This document shows positions 25,404-33,776 of a stretch of DNA of 50,213 nucleotides, in pieces. How positions within the stretch are numbered: position 1 is the stretch's first letter; every line of letters starts with the position of its first letter. The notes under the pieces are model-generated. The model worked only from the letters and a program-made list of their open reading frames with translations. It was not told where the DNA came from and searched no databases. Source of the DNA: a bacterium (GTDB lineage Bacteria > Chloroflexota > Dormibacteria > Aeolococcales > Aeolococcaceae); the NCBI GenBank assembly GCA_021803465.1, contig JAJZLL010000039.1, positions 1-50,213 on the forward strand, given 5' to 3'. Made by a program: the position numbers and the translations under genes.

Positions 25404-25673
25404 TCACTTCCCCTGCAGCACACGCATCCTTGCTGTGAAGTCCTCTACATCAATGTCACCGCTTGCAAGCCTTTCCCTGAGTATGTCGACTGCATCCTTC
25501 TCAGGAAGCGGAGCGTGTGGATGCGGATAGTGACCATATGCTGGGCCGCACCACCCTCCATAGCGTCTTCCACTGAAGCCCCTTGCAAGAAGAAAGATGA
25601 CAAAGAAAAAGATGATGGGAACAAACAGCCAGCACAGCCATCCTGCGCCCCATCCTGCCACATATCCAACCAT
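25404..25673 (-). CDS. SHOCT-domain membrane protein (89 aa)
   Basis: An N-terminal membrane helix (GWLCWLFVPIIFFFVIFLL) is followed by a Gly/Tyr/His/Pro-rich linker. The C-terminal DILRERLASGDIDVEDFTAR is a SHOCT motif, a short module common at the end of small bacterial membrane proteins. GGAGGT lies 6 nt before the chosen ATG. The gene is downstream of the NarL-type two-component pair with a 133-nt gap containing a CTACGT/ACGTAG dyad (25763-25780), so separate control is possible. Function unknown. Confidence 0.75.
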   Translation of the reverse strand: MVGYVAGWGAGWLCWLFVPIIFFFVIFLLARGFSGRRYGGWCGPAYGHYPHPHAPLPEKDAVDILRERLASGDIDVEDFTARMRVLQGK

Positions 25674-25806
25674 TCGAATACCTCCGTTCATGTGCGGTTG
25701 ACTGCACCAACCGTACAGCCAGCTCCGCTGCATGGACATCCGCACACAGTCTCCAGTTTTTCCTACGTGTCAGTACGTAGCTCGTGGTACTGCTCTGTTC
25801 CGATGC

Positions 25807-26460
25807 TCAGCGCATGAGTCCACTTTCATATGCGATCACGACAAGCTGGGCACGGTCACGGCACGATGTCTTGCTGAGTATGCGTGAGACATGTGTGCGG
25901 GCAGTTGCAGGGCTCATCGACAGTGCCTCCGCGATCTCATCGTTCGACATCCCCTTGCCAATGAGTGCGAGCACTTCACGTTCCCGGGATGTAAGTTCCC
26001 TGATGAGTGCTGACTTGCCAGCTGGCAGTGCGGACTGCTGGGCGAACGTGCGGATGACCTGTTGGGTCACACTCGGTGAAAGAAGGGCATTCCCTTCAGC
26101 CACAGTGCGTATGCCCCTGAGTATCTCCTCAGGATCCGCATCCTTGAGGAGAAATCCCGACACACCAGCACGGAGCGCCTCATAGACGTATTCATCTATC
26201 TCAAATGTTGTGAGAACAAGTATGCGTGTTGCACAGCAGTTTGGGTCTGCAAGAATCTTCCGTGATGCCTCTATGCCACTCATGCCTGGCATGCGAATGT
26301 CGAGAACGGCAACATCTGGCAGCGTATCCTGTACGACACGCACTGTTTCCGTGCCAGTGCCTGCTTCTCCCACAACCTCCATGTCCGGAACAGATTCAAC
26401 AAGCGCCCGCACCCCCACCCGCACAAGTGGCTGGTCATCAGCAAGGACAATCCGGATCAT
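25807..26460 (-). CDS. NarL/LuxR-family response regulator
   Basis: 217 aa. The receiver has ADDQPLVR, phospho-Asp in VAVLDIRMPGMSG and Lys in GFLLKD. The C-terminal LuxR-type helix-turn-helix is LTSREREVLALIGKGMSNDE followed by IAEALSMSPATARTHVSRIL. The ATG at 26460 overlaps the kinase stop as ATGA with a GGGAG site upstream, so the pair is translationally coupled. It is phosphorylated by the neighbouring kinase. A dyad upstream of the operon is a candidate for autoregulation. Confidence 0.95.
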   Translation of the reverse strand: MIRIVLADDQPLVRVGVRALVESVPDMEVVGEAGTGTETVRVVQDTLPDVAVLDIRMPGMSGIEASRKILADPNCCATRILVLTTFEIDEYVYEALRAGVSGFLLKDADPEEILRGIRTVAEGNALLSPSVTQQVIRTFAQQSALPAGKSALIRELTSREREVLALIGKGMSNDEIAEALSMSPATARTHVSRILSKTSCRDRAQLVVIAYESGLMR

Positions 26461-27626
26461 GACCATTTCTCCCTGGGCAGGCTCGCTGTGACTGTGACTC
26501 CACCTGTGGAATCTGGAAGCGCTGTGCAGGACCCTCCCAGAGACTGCGCCCTTGCCTGCATGCCAGCGATTCCCGCTCCAGGAATGAGGCTTGACACCCC
26601 CGTGCCATCATTGTGCACATGGATCTCAACTGAATGTGGAAGAATGGCAATGCTCACAGTGATCCGCACACCCTGCCCCCCGTGCCTGACTGCATTGGTG
26701 AGCGATTCCTGCACGATCCTGTAGCAGGCTGCAGAGAGAACTGATGGAAGTTCCTCTGCGTCTCCCTGGCAGTCATACGTCACAGATATCCCTGTGCTTG
26801 AGACATTCGCAATGAGAGAAGGGATGCCTGCAATGGCAACCGGTTCACTTCCTTCCTCAGGGTCTGCCACATCTCCCCTGAGCAGGGCAAGTTCATGCCT
26901 CAGTTCTCCAAGCGCATGCCTGCTCACATCCCGAACTGCATGCATGGCCTGCTGGGCTGCGTGAGGATTGCTGTCAAGCACATGCTCTGCAACTCCGGCC
27001 TGCAGTGCAATGACAGAAAGGGTGTGCCCAATGATGTCATGCAGCTCCCGCGCTATCCGCAGCCGTTCCTCAGCAATGACCCTGCGCATCTCCTCCTCCT
27101 CAGATGTCACCTGCCACCGATGCTGCTCTTCCATCTGTGCAAAGAACCGTCGCCTGCCACGGATCATGGTTCCAGCAAGAAGCCCAACAAGCAGCCAGAT
27201 GACGCCATATGTGATGTTCGTTGGAGTCACTGTGGCTGCAAGGACGAGGAGAATCCCTCCCAATACTCCAAGCACACTCCCCAGAACAGCTCCCCTGTCG
27301 GAAACCACAGCAATGAGTGCTGCGAGTGGAACAAGAAAGATTGGTCCATTGATATGGGAAGAGTCTACAGCAGCCACACAGAATCCAAGCGTAAGGACAA
27401 AGCTTCCAAGAGCGCTCCAACGTGTAACGAGCAGAGCTGCGCATGCGAGTATGGCGAACCCTGCTGACAGAAGAAGTGCTGTCCCAGGAAGCCCGCTCCA
27501 TGCCCCATGCAGCATGCTTCCAAGACTCACGATACACAGCGCAGCTGCTGCAGCAGGAATGACGATGTTGCGGTGCGGACCAGAGGGGAAATGGTCCCTG
27601 GTGCGCAACCGGGAGAGGCAGGACAT
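26457..27626 (-). CDS. NarL-system sensor histidine kinase (HisKA_3, DesK-like)
   Basis: 389 aa. The N-terminal 165 residues contain about five membrane helices with short loops, so the signal is probably sensed within the membrane. The dimerisation motif ERLRIARELHDIIGHTLSVI holds the phospho-acceptor His, and the ATPase domain has IVQESLTNAVRHGG (N-box) and GAGIAGMQARAQSLGG (G-box). Topology resembles DesK-type membrane-state sensors. A TAGAGT box 6 nt before the ATG predicts a leaderless start. It is coupled to the response regulator by ATGA. Confidence 0.94.
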   Translation of the reverse strand: MSCLSRLRTRDHFPSGPHRNIVIPAAAAALCIVSLGSMLHGAWSGLPGTALLLSAGFAILACAALLVTRWSALGSFVLTLGFCVAAVDSSHINGPIFLVPLAALIAVVSDRGAVLGSVLGVLGGILLVLAATVTPTNITYGVIWLLVGLLAGTMIRGRRRFFAQMEEQHRWQVTSEEEEMRRVIAEERLRIARELHDIIGHTLSVIALQAGVAEHVLDSNPHAAQQAMHAVRDVSRHALGELRHELALLRGDVADPEEGSEPVAIAGIPSLIANVSSTGISVTYDCQGDAEELPSVLSAACYRIVQESLTNAVRHGGQGVRITVSIAILPHSVEIHVHNDGTGVSSLIPGAGIAGMQARAQSLGGSCTALPDSTGGVTVTASLPREKWS

Positions 27627-27632
27627 GCATTC

Positions 27633-27690
27633 ACTCTAACTGTGACAGCTGACCGTGTCTTCCATCAAATGATGTACATCACCTGATGTA
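27633..27690 (-). promoter_or_regulatory. promoter and operator-like dyad of the NarL-type operon
   Basis: The -10 TAGAGT (27633-27638) lies 6 nt before the kinase ATG. Further up, TACATCA-CC-TGATGTA (27675-27690) is a perfect 7-bp inverted repeat, centred about 56 bp from the predicted start. It overlaps the 10-bp palindrome GATGTACATC. Spacing and two-base centre suit a NarL-family dimer, so positive autoregulation is plausible. Confidence 0.5.
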
Positions 27691-27722
27691 TGTGCATCCA
27701 CCTCCCAGGGTGATGCGGAATG

Positions 27723-28076
27723 CTAGCTGTCCTCATGCAGTGTGATGGTGTCTCCCCTGCCGATGCCAAGTTCCTTCATCGTTCCTGCAGGAAGTTCAAT
27801 GGCAGCGACAGCATGGAAGACCATCCTGCTTGCCCGCCAGGGACGGATGGAGTTGAGGGCATGAAGAATCTTCCCATCCCGGTTCACAAACGCCACATCG
27901 ATGGGAAAACGCATGAAGAACATGTGGATAGAACTGCAAGGGGAAAGCACGAGAGCATGTCCTTTCGGAAACTCCTTCCGCATCATGAGACCACAGAAGC
28001 GGGACCATACAGAATCCGCCATCTCCACTTCGGAAGCGACAACTGTACCATCAGGGCTTCTCAGTTCACGCTTCAT
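27723..28076 (-). CDS. DUF192 family protein
   Basis: 117 aa. It carries the DUF192 core: a mid-chain RFCGLMMRKEFPKGHALVL, then the conserved IHMFFMRFPIDVAFVNRDGK, and VAAIELPAGTMKELGIGRGD. No signal peptide is visible at the chosen ATG (MKRELRSPDG). The start lies inside the end of the HAD gene (11-nt overlap), so it is the last gene of a three-gene unit. The biochemical role of the family is unsettled. Confidence 0.85.
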   Translation of the reverse strand: MKRELRSPDGTVVASEVEMADSVWSRFCGLMMRKEFPKGHALVLSPCSSIHMFFMRFPIDVAFVNRDGKILHALNSIRPWRASRMVFHAVAAIELPAGTMKELGIGRGDTITLHEDS

Positions 28077-28746
28077 AGCCACTCTCTCCGAGGAGAAACT
28101 CGACAAGCTGCGAGGCAAGCAGTTCCGGGTCATGGCAGTGGATCGTCCTGATGCCAAGCCTGTTGGCCGGTTCAAGATTGTGCTGCAGATCATCAATGAA
28201 ACAGCATGCTTCCGCAGGCAGTGCGAGTCTCTCAAGCGCAAGCTCGTAGATGGCGGGATCAGGTTTACGCATCCCTACATTACCCGAGACAATGGTCACA
28301 TCGAAGAGGTCCATGTGTCCAATCTCGGGCACATCGCCAAAGGCGTCACGTCCTGCATTCGAGATGATTGCAGTCCGCCTTCCCCCGACCCTCAGCTTCC
28401 GCACGGTATCCACCATGGGTCTGCACAGTCCAAGCCCACTCCCCCATACGGCTTCACGGGCAGCACGTGTGGAAATCTCCTTCCCATTCGATGCAGCGAA
28501 CGCCTGGCAGAAGAGGGCGAAGAAAGACTCCTCATCTATCTCACCCACCTCAAACTGGTGCCAAAGATGGCGGAAGTTCATGAGATGGTACTCGGTATGG
28601 AATGAGGAACGGAAGAAGGCAGCAAACTCGCGCGCTGTCTGCCCCTCAATGCATTCGTCGTTCATCGGCACAAGGAGCACTCCACCAACATCAAAGATGA
28701 CAGCCTGGATGTCCTCGGGATTGCCGAGATATCCGAGAGGATGCAT
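28066..28746 (-). CDS. HAD-superfamily hydrolase
   Basis: 226 aa. Motif I is AVIFDVGGVLL (nucleophile Asp, with GGV in place of GT), motif II AIISNAG, motif III RKPDPAIYELALERL, and motif IV CCFIDDLQHNLEPA. The long helical cap between motifs I and II (FRSSFHTEYHLMNFRHLWHQ) is of the C1 type. It most resembles epoxide-hydrolase N-terminal/YihX-like phosphatases of sugar phosphates. It lies 13 nt downstream of the 155-aa gene. It is not an OtsB-type trehalose phosphatase by motif spacing. Confidence 0.86.
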   Translation of the reverse strand: MHPLGYLGNPEDIQAVIFDVGGVLLVPMNDECIEGQTAREFAAFFRSSFHTEYHLMNFRHLWHQFEVGEIDEESFFALFCQAFAASNGKEISTRAAREAVWGSGLGLCRPMVDTVRKLRVGGRRTAIISNAGRDAFGDVPEIGHMDLFDVTIVSGNVGMRKPDPAIYELALERLALPAEACCFIDDLQHNLEPANRLGIRTIHCHDPELLASQLVEFLLGESGYEA

Positions 28747-28759
28747 GCTGCTGGCCGTG

Positions 28760-29227
28760 TCAGTCGAGTCCACGGTCCTCCTTCCCGAGCAGTCCTCCAA
28801 TGGGCTTGCCTTCGAGAATGTATGCTGCCCGGAGCATGCTCTTGCCCCAATATCCGGAACTCTGCCCCCTGATGTGGGAAAGAATTGCATCCTGCCACCC
28901 ATCCGGAAGCGCGCCGAACCTGCTCACACCGTTCGCACGGTCGAGAAGGATGGTTCCCGCCTTCTCCGTGCACCATGATTCGAAGCGCGTTCTCGGAACG
29001 GAGTCGAACAGGTCGAGGATTGTGCAGAGCTCCTTGGTGGTTGTGCAGTGCTGGGCCATGTTCTCAAGGAGGTAGGCAACTTGGGTCATGCTGCTCTTGC
29101 GAAGGATTTCCCACGGGAATGTCGGGGAATATGCTGCTTCCCTGAGATCCTTCAGCACATCCTTTTCAGGATGGCACGCATTCTGGGAGAACAGCTGGCG
29201 GAGTTTGCCAAGAGCGGGAGTAGACAT
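28760..29227 (-). CDS. uncharacterised 155-aa helical protein
   Basis: The product starts MSTPALGKLRQLFSQN and is predicted mostly helical, with conserved-looking blocks AYSPTFPWEILRKSSMTQVA and LFDSVPRTRFESWCTEKAG. It has no membrane helix. An AGGAA site lies before the ATG and a TGAAGT-17-TATAAT promoter upstream. It is first in a unit with the HAD and DUF192 genes. No family recognised. Confidence 0.65.
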   Translation of the reverse strand: MSTPALGKLRQLFSQNACHPEKDVLKDLREAAYSPTFPWEILRKSSMTQVAYLLENMAQHCTTTKELCTILDLFDSVPRTRFESWCTEKAGTILLDRANGVSRFGALPDGWQDAILSHIRGQSSGYWGKSMLRAAYILEGKPIGGLLGKEDRGLD

Positions 29228-29275
29228 GGGATGTTCCTTCCTGTTGAGGCTCGCCGGGTTCAGCAGGCCGAACTC

Positions 29276-29304
29276 ATTATAGCCGGAGCGCATGCCGTAC
29301 TTCA
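29276..29304 (-). promoter_or_regulatory. promoter TGAAGT-N17-TATAAT
   Basis: Perfect -10 TATAAT (29276-29281) with a -35 TGAAGT (29299-29304) at the ideal 17-bp spacing. It lies about 50 nt upstream of the 155-aa gene and downstream of the otsA stop, so it should drive the 155-aa / HAD / DUF192 unit. Confidence 0.65.
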
Positions 29305-29327
29305 GCAGCCAGCAGGACCTGTACTCC

Positions 29328-30896
29328 CTACTGAAGCGTGTCCCTGGGGGGAACGCCCCCATGCTGCTGCGCACTCGCAACGCGATCCAGATCGTCAAGT
29401 TGGGCTGCTATCCACTTCCCGATGCTGTTCCGCTGCACGATTTCCTTAAGAAGAGCATTGCGCCGCCTCTTCTCCGCAAGTGGCATCGTTATCGCCCTGT
29501 AGAGCGCTTCTGCCTGGCCATCCACATCGAAGGGATCGATGCCTACTGCACCCTCATGGAGCTCCTCATATGCTCCCGCATTCTCACTGAGCACGAGGAC
29601 TGTCTCGTCTTTGCTGCAGATGATGCCTTCCTTGGCAACAAGGTTCATGCCATCGAATACTGGGTTCACAAAGAGCACATCGCACTGTTCGTAGGCTGCA
29701 ACCCCTTTGGGCCTGTTGTCCTCATGCTCCAGCCGAATGGGAGTCCAGGATGCAGTGCCAAACCGCCCATTGATCCTTGCTATGTCACTCTGGATGCTGC
29801 GGAAGTACTCCTGGTACTCCGGGACGTTTTGCCTTGTGGGGATGAGGAATGCCCAGAATTCAACTGCTTCACGAAGCTCTGGATGCTGCTCAAGAAGCCG
29901 TTCATAGGCGAGAAATCCTCGGCGAATGTTCTTTGTGAGGTCTGTTCTGTCAACCCGGACGATGCAGCTCCGGGTTGGGTTTGCAGAGCGTTCCCTTGCA
30001 AAACGGTCCCTGTAGGTCCCCGTCTCCTCCATGCGCTGCATTTCAACAAATTCGGAGGTACTGATGCTGATGGGGTATGCGTGGGCCACCACAGTTCTCC
30101 CATCGGGAACAGTGATGGTCTCACTCTCGTGGTCGATGGCGTATCCGAGCTCCTGCTGGACAGTATCAAGAAACTGCTTCACATCCCGTGACGTCTGGAA
30201 TCCAATGATGCTGCAGCCAAGCATGCCATGCAGGATGTCACGCCTCATGTACAGGGGAATGAGCTTCCAGTACTGCGCACCGGGCCAGGGAATGTGGACG
30301 AACTGCTGGATGGTTGCAGTGGGAAGGGCTTTCCGTACTTCCCCTGCAACGCAGTACAGCTGGTAATCCTGGATGAGGATCACTGGCGGCTTCGTGGCTC
30401 CATGCGCTTCCTCAATGATTGCGTTTGCGAAAAGGCTGTTGACTGCCCTGTATCCGTCTGTCCACGCCTTGCTCAGCTCCGAAGTGTGTGAAGGGGCTTT
30501 GGATGCATCCCAGAGATAGTGCTGGAGGAACCAGAGAAGCGGATTGCTCACCACGTTGTAATGATCGTTGTACTGGCGTGCAGTGGGTTGGACAAGCCGG
30601 ATCCGGTATGAACGTCCATCGGGTGAGCTCACACGTCCATTGGTATGTTCGAGCGCAGCCTGGAGCAGTTCATCCCCTGGTGCACCTGCACCGATCCAGA
30701 GCGAATGTGTGGAACCCGCAAGCTCACTCAGCGCAGTGACAAGTCCTCCAGCACCCATGACGACTTTGCGGTACGGCGTGTGTGTGACAGGATCCACCAG
30801 CTCCTTGATGGAAACTGGAGCACGATTCGCAGCTATGATGAGCGGCCGGTCTCCCAGAAGACTCCTGTACCGCTGGATAACGGATTCTCGTGTCAC
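29328..30896 (-). CDS. otsA: trehalose-6-phosphate synthase (GT20)
   Basis: 522 aa from the GTG of VTRESVIQRY. It transfers glucose from a nucleotide sugar to glucose-6-phosphate. GT20 features: RPLIIAANRAPVS near the N-terminus, GAGGLVTALSEL, the acceptor loop HIPWPGAQYWKLIP, and the donor site RVDRTDLTKNIRRGFLAYER and GMNLVAKEGI with the ExxxE-like LSENAGAYEEL. Upstream in-frame ATGs (30920, 30914) exist, but the shared promoter puts its -10 TACAGT 6 nt before the GTG, matching the leaderless M48 start. No OtsB phosphatase is in the window. A compatible-solute role in stress is likely. Confidence 0.9.
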   Translation of the reverse strand: MTRESVIQRYRSLLGDRPLIIAANRAPVSIKELVDPVTHTPYRKVVMGAGGLVTALSELAGSTHSLWIGAGAPGDELLQAALEHTNGRVSSPDGRSYRIRLVQPTARQYNDHYNVVSNPLLWFLQHYLWDASKAPSHTSELSKAWTDGYRAVNSLFANAIIEEAHGATKPPVILIQDYQLYCVAGEVRKALPTATIQQFVHIPWPGAQYWKLIPLYMRRDILHGMLGCSIIGFQTSRDVKQFLDTVQQELGYAIDHESETITVPDGRTVVAHAYPISISTSEFVEMQRMEETGTYRDRFARERSANPTRSCIVRVDRTDLTKNIRRGFLAYERLLEQHPELREAVEFWAFLIPTRQNVPEYQEYFRSIQSDIARINGRFGTASWTPIRLEHEDNRPKGVAAYEQCDVLFVNPVFDGMNLVAKEGIICSKDETVLVLSENAGAYEELHEGAVGIDPFDVDGQAEALYRAITMPLAEKRRRNALLKEIVQRNSIGKWIAAQLDDLDRVASAQQHGGVPPRDTLQ

Positions 30897-30902
30897 GTTC
30901 CA

Positions 30903-30938
30903 ACTGTACGGCATGGCCATGGACACACAACGGACAAC
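30903..30938 (-). promoter_or_regulatory. TGTCC-direct-repeat promoter of otsA (leaderless)
   Basis: Minus strand: GTTGTCCGTT, 3 nt, TGTCCA, 11 nt, TACAGT, 6 nt, then GTG. Half-sites and all spacings match the three promoters of the WXG / tandem-PRTase / M48 cluster, with two changes after the first half-site. It overlaps the conventional ATG start codons of the gene, which supports the downstream GTG. Confidence 0.58.
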
Positions 30939-30977
30939 TGCAACAATCCTGTCGAACGCCAGCGATGCTGCCAGTTG

Positions 30978-32159
30978 CTAACTCGCCAGCTCTCCTGTCC
31001 GTATGGCTGCACCTTCATGTGGCACTGTCGATGAAGTATGCCGCCACCACCAGAGGAGAGGTATCACGAGAACAAGCGGTTCCAGAGGTGTGACTGCATG
31101 GCCATACAGCCCTATTGCGTATGCTGCTGACAGGCATGCTGCGAAAACGAGTGCTGGAACGTAGTCATACATGCTCCAGATGGCAATTGGCGCTGCGAGC
31201 AGAAGCAGATCGTACTCCCCAGCATGGGTAGACCATGCAATGGATGCAACAAGTGCAACTGCATAGCCAAGTCGTGGATTTGCCACCAGTGCGGATCGTC
31301 GCAGCCAGAATGCAGCCGCTGTCACAAGTGGTCCAGCAACGCTGAGCACAAATGCCAGATCAGTGCCACCTATGGCACCGATGTACTCCGGGATGCTCGG
31401 TTCATGAATGGGTGAAAGATGTGAATTCGAAATGAGCAGAGATATATACGGGGCTACATTGCCATGAAGCACAACAAGGGATGCCAGTAGCCACACTGCT
31501 GATCCAGACACGAACCCCAACAGTGTTTTCCACTGACGCGAAAGAAGCATGGCGACAGGAAGAAATATGAGGAGCTGTGGCTCCAATGCTGCGATAGCGA
31601 AGAGAAGTCCTGACACAAATGGCTTTCTTCTGTTGTACATGAAGCCCAGGATGAGTCCAAGACAGAGCACTGGCTCATATTTGCCAAGAAAGACGTCAAT
31701 TGTTCCAGGGAACATGAACGCTGACAACAGGAGAATCGCAAGCCGCTTCGCGTTGCTCCAATCCTTTGGAAGCATGCGAAAGATGAGCCAGCCATCGACG
31801 AGCACGACCAGTTCCATGAGAAGAACAAATACGCGTTCACTCGATGCAAAGGTTAGGAAGGAAAGGGGAACCATGAGCAGAGCAACGACAGGAAGATCCA
31901 GAAATTCGTTGGGAAAGTACGGACTCGTACGGGGCACATAGCCCAGGAGATGAATCTCTTCAGATCGAATCTGGTTATAGCAGTACAGACAGCCATGTTG
32001 CCGCAGAAGATGCGCTGCAGCGTCAAGGTGGAGATAATCGACCGCATGTCCCCCAACTAGGCCATACGAAGGAGCGTCTGCATAGACGCCAAGGGTGAAC
32101 ACAGCCAGCAAACCGAGAAGGACCAAGGAGGCGATTCTCACACCTGCAGTTTGTTTCAT
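30978..32159 (-). CDS. GT87-like polyprenyl-phosphate-sugar membrane glycosyltransferase (DUF2029)
   Basis: 393 aa with about nine to ten membrane helices. The first loop outside the membrane holds YLHLDAAAHLLRQHG and YPNEFLDLPVVALLM-like segments (here PYFPNEFLDLPVVALL), the pattern of GT-C enzymes with an acidic residue in loop 1. Such enzymes move mannose or arabinose from polyprenyl phosphate to cell-envelope glycans. It ends 82 nt before the otsA GTG. A TAGGAT box lies 9 nt before the ATG, giving a near-leaderless start. Sugar donor and acceptor cannot be told. Confidence 0.7.
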   Translation of the reverse strand: MKQTAGVRIASLVLLGLLAVFTLGVYADAPSYGLVGGHAVDYLHLDAAAHLLRQHGCLYCYNQIRSEEIHLLGYVPRTSPYFPNEFLDLPVVALLMVPLSFLTFASSERVFVLLMELVVLVDGWLIFRMLPKDWSNAKRLAILLLSAFMFPGTIDVFLGKYEPVLCLGLILGFMYNRRKPFVSGLLFAIAALEPQLLIFLPVAMLLSRQWKTLLGFVSGSAVWLLASLVVLHGNVAPYISLLISNSHLSPIHEPSIPEYIGAIGGTDLAFVLSVAGPLVTAAAFWLRRSALVANPRLGYAVALVASIAWSTHAGEYDLLLLAAPIAIWSMYDYVPALVFAACLSAAYAIGLYGHAVTPLEPLVLVIPLLWWWRHTSSTVPHEGAAIRTGELAS

Positions 32160-32204
32160 ATAGCTCACATCCTAGCGAGAAAGTGTCGCCACAGACTAGT
32201 GAGG

Positions 32205-33650
32205 TCATTCTCCCTGGAGGAGTGCCAGTTCCCTTTCCCGTTCCGCCTCGTACAGTTCTCGGGTGATGCCTGCTCGAGCCAGTAGTTCATCTGACGGTTG
32301 CACAGGCACAAACATGTCTTCTGTGATGTTCTGGGCAGATGCACTGAAGTGTTCCATGTACATCGTCATCGTGCCAGAAGCCGAATGAAAGCCCACGACA
32401 TTGCCGTCAGGATCCATGCCAAGCTGTTCGTACACGAAAATCGGTGTGACGAACACATCGTCACCATCAATTCCCGTGAGCTCTGAGATATTCACAACCT
32501 TTCGTGTCCCGTCACGGAGACGCGTCTGGTGGACAATGATGTTGATTGCTGATGCGATCTGCTCCCGGATGGCTCGGGAAGGCAGTTCCGCTCCACCCAT
32601 GAGAACGAGAGTCTCAAGTCGGGGAATGACCTCCTTGGCAGAGTTCGCATGGATGGTTGTCAGTGAGCCATCATGGCCAGTGTTCATAGCCTGGAGCATG
32701 TCGAGCGCTTCTGGACCTCGGCATTCTCCAATGACAATCCTGTCTGGTCGCATTCGAAGGCTGTTAATGACAAGGTCCCTCATGGTGACACGGCCCTTGC
32801 CCTCAACATTTGCTGGCCGGGTTTCCAGTGGCACGACATGCAGCTTGTGGAGCTTGAGTTCAGCAGCATCTTCAATGGTGACAATGCGTTCATCACCAGG
32901 AATGAAGTCGCTGAGGATGTTGAGCGTTGTCGTTTTCCCTGAACCACCTCCTCCACTCACTGCAATGTTGAGACGAGAGTTCACTGCAGCCTCAAGGTAC
33001 TCCATCATTGCCTGCGTCATTGTTCCGTTGCTCACAAGGTCCTGGACTGTGAGGGATTCCTTCTCGAATTTTCTGATGGTGATGGTCGGTCCCTTGAGGG
33101 ACAGCGGAGGAATGATGATGTTGACTCGGGATCCATCCTGAAGCCGTGCATCAACCATTGGCGAAGACTCATCAATGCGGCGGCCCATGCGTGCGACGAT
33201 GCGGTCAATGATCTGGAGCAGCTGCGCATTGCTGTCAAACTTCACTCCACTTTTCCTGATGACACCGCTCTGCTCGACGTACACGTTCTTCGCGGAGTTG
33301 ATCATGATATCCGTAACAGTGGGGTCTTCAAGGAGTTCATCCAGTGGCCCAAGGCCAAGCACATCATGCTCGACCATCTCGACAACACGCTGGCGCTCTG
33401 TCCTTGAGAAGACGATGTTCTGGCGGGTTGCCGCTTCGTTGACGAGATCCTGGATGCGCTGCCGCACAAGATCCGCCTGCTGGGAATTCGTCCGGCCAGC
33501 CATCTCCTCCACAAGACGGTCATGCACATCCTGACGGAGCTCAATATAGGTGTTCTCTCCGTCTTCTGCGCTGCGCGCAGGCCGTCCTGGGCCTAGACGA
33601 CCAAGAAGTCCTTTCCCCTTCGCCTGGTCATTCTGGACTTCGTCGGCCAT
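32205..33650 (-). CDS. cpaF: CpaF/TadA-family secretion ATPase (orphan)
   Basis: 481 aa. N-terminal LVEEMAGRTNSQQADLVRQR and the N1 domain (DVLGLGPLDELLEDPTVTDI, IMINSAKNVYVE) precede the motor. The motor has Walker A SGGGGSGKTT, the Asp box ERIVTIEDAAEL, Walker B RPDRIVIGECRGPEALDML and the His box GHDGSLTTIHANS. In Tad pili or type IV/II relatives it is the hexameric cytoplasmic motor. No TadB/TadC, pilin or prepilin peptidase gene is in the window, and GT87 and upp flank it. A GGAGGA site lies before the ATG, and a CAGGACA/TGTCCTG dyad sits upstream. Confidence 0.93.
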   Translation of the reverse strand: MADEVQNDQAKGKGLLGRLGPGRPARSAEDGENTYIELRQDVHDRLVEEMAGRTNSQQADLVRQRIQDLVNEAATRQNIVFSRTERQRVVEMVEHDVLGLGPLDELLEDPTVTDIMINSAKNVYVEQSGVIRKSGVKFDSNAQLLQIIDRIVARMGRRIDESSPMVDARLQDGSRVNIIIPPLSLKGPTITIRKFEKESLTVQDLVSNGTMTQAMMEYLEAAVNSRLNIAVSGGGGSGKTTTLNILSDFIPGDERIVTIEDAAELKLHKLHVVPLETRPANVEGKGRVTMRDLVINSLRMRPDRIVIGECRGPEALDMLQAMNTGHDGSLTTIHANSAKEVIPRLETLVLMGGAELPSRAIREQIASAINIIVHQTRLRDGTRKVVNISELTGIDGDDVFVTPIFVYEQLGMDPDGNVVGFHSASGTMTMYMEHFSASAQNITEDMFVPVQPSDELLARAGITRELYEAERERELALLQGE

Positions 33651-33666
33651 ACATCCTCCTTGCCTT

Positions 33667-33685
33667 CAGGACAGTCGTTGTCCTG
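33667..33685. promoter_or_regulatory. operator-like dyad CAGGACA-N5-TGTCCTG upstream of cpaF
   Basis: A perfect 7-bp inverted repeat with a 5-nt spacer lies 17 nt before the cpaF ATG. It could be a repressor site or an RNA hairpin close to the ribosome site. The outer TGTCC resembles the half-site of the shared promoter family but in inverted arrangement. Confidence 0.5.
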
Positions 33686-33776
33686 TGCTACGGCTTCATG
33701 CTACCGCACATTCCTGGATACTGCGTGTCACGCGCTGCAACAGTTTCGTTGAGCGGATGTGGCAGTCACCACGAGC

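Noticed and set aside
25763..25780. CTACGT-N6-ACGTAG dyad between the NarL-type regulator and the SHOCT gene as a terminator
   Set aside because: In the direction of transcription it is followed by GAAAAA, not a T-run; it might be an operator but nothing else supports it.
28066..28746. HAD hydrolase as the missing trehalose-6-phosphate phosphatase (OtsB)
   Set aside because: Motif I is DVGGV and the cap is of the helical C1 type between motifs I and II, whereas OtsB has a DxDGT motif and a C2 cap.
30897..30926. Upstream ATG/GTG starts for otsA
   Set aside because: They overlap the -10 box and the TGTCC repeat of a promoter whose spacing predicts initiation at the GTG at 30896, and they lack ribosome sites.
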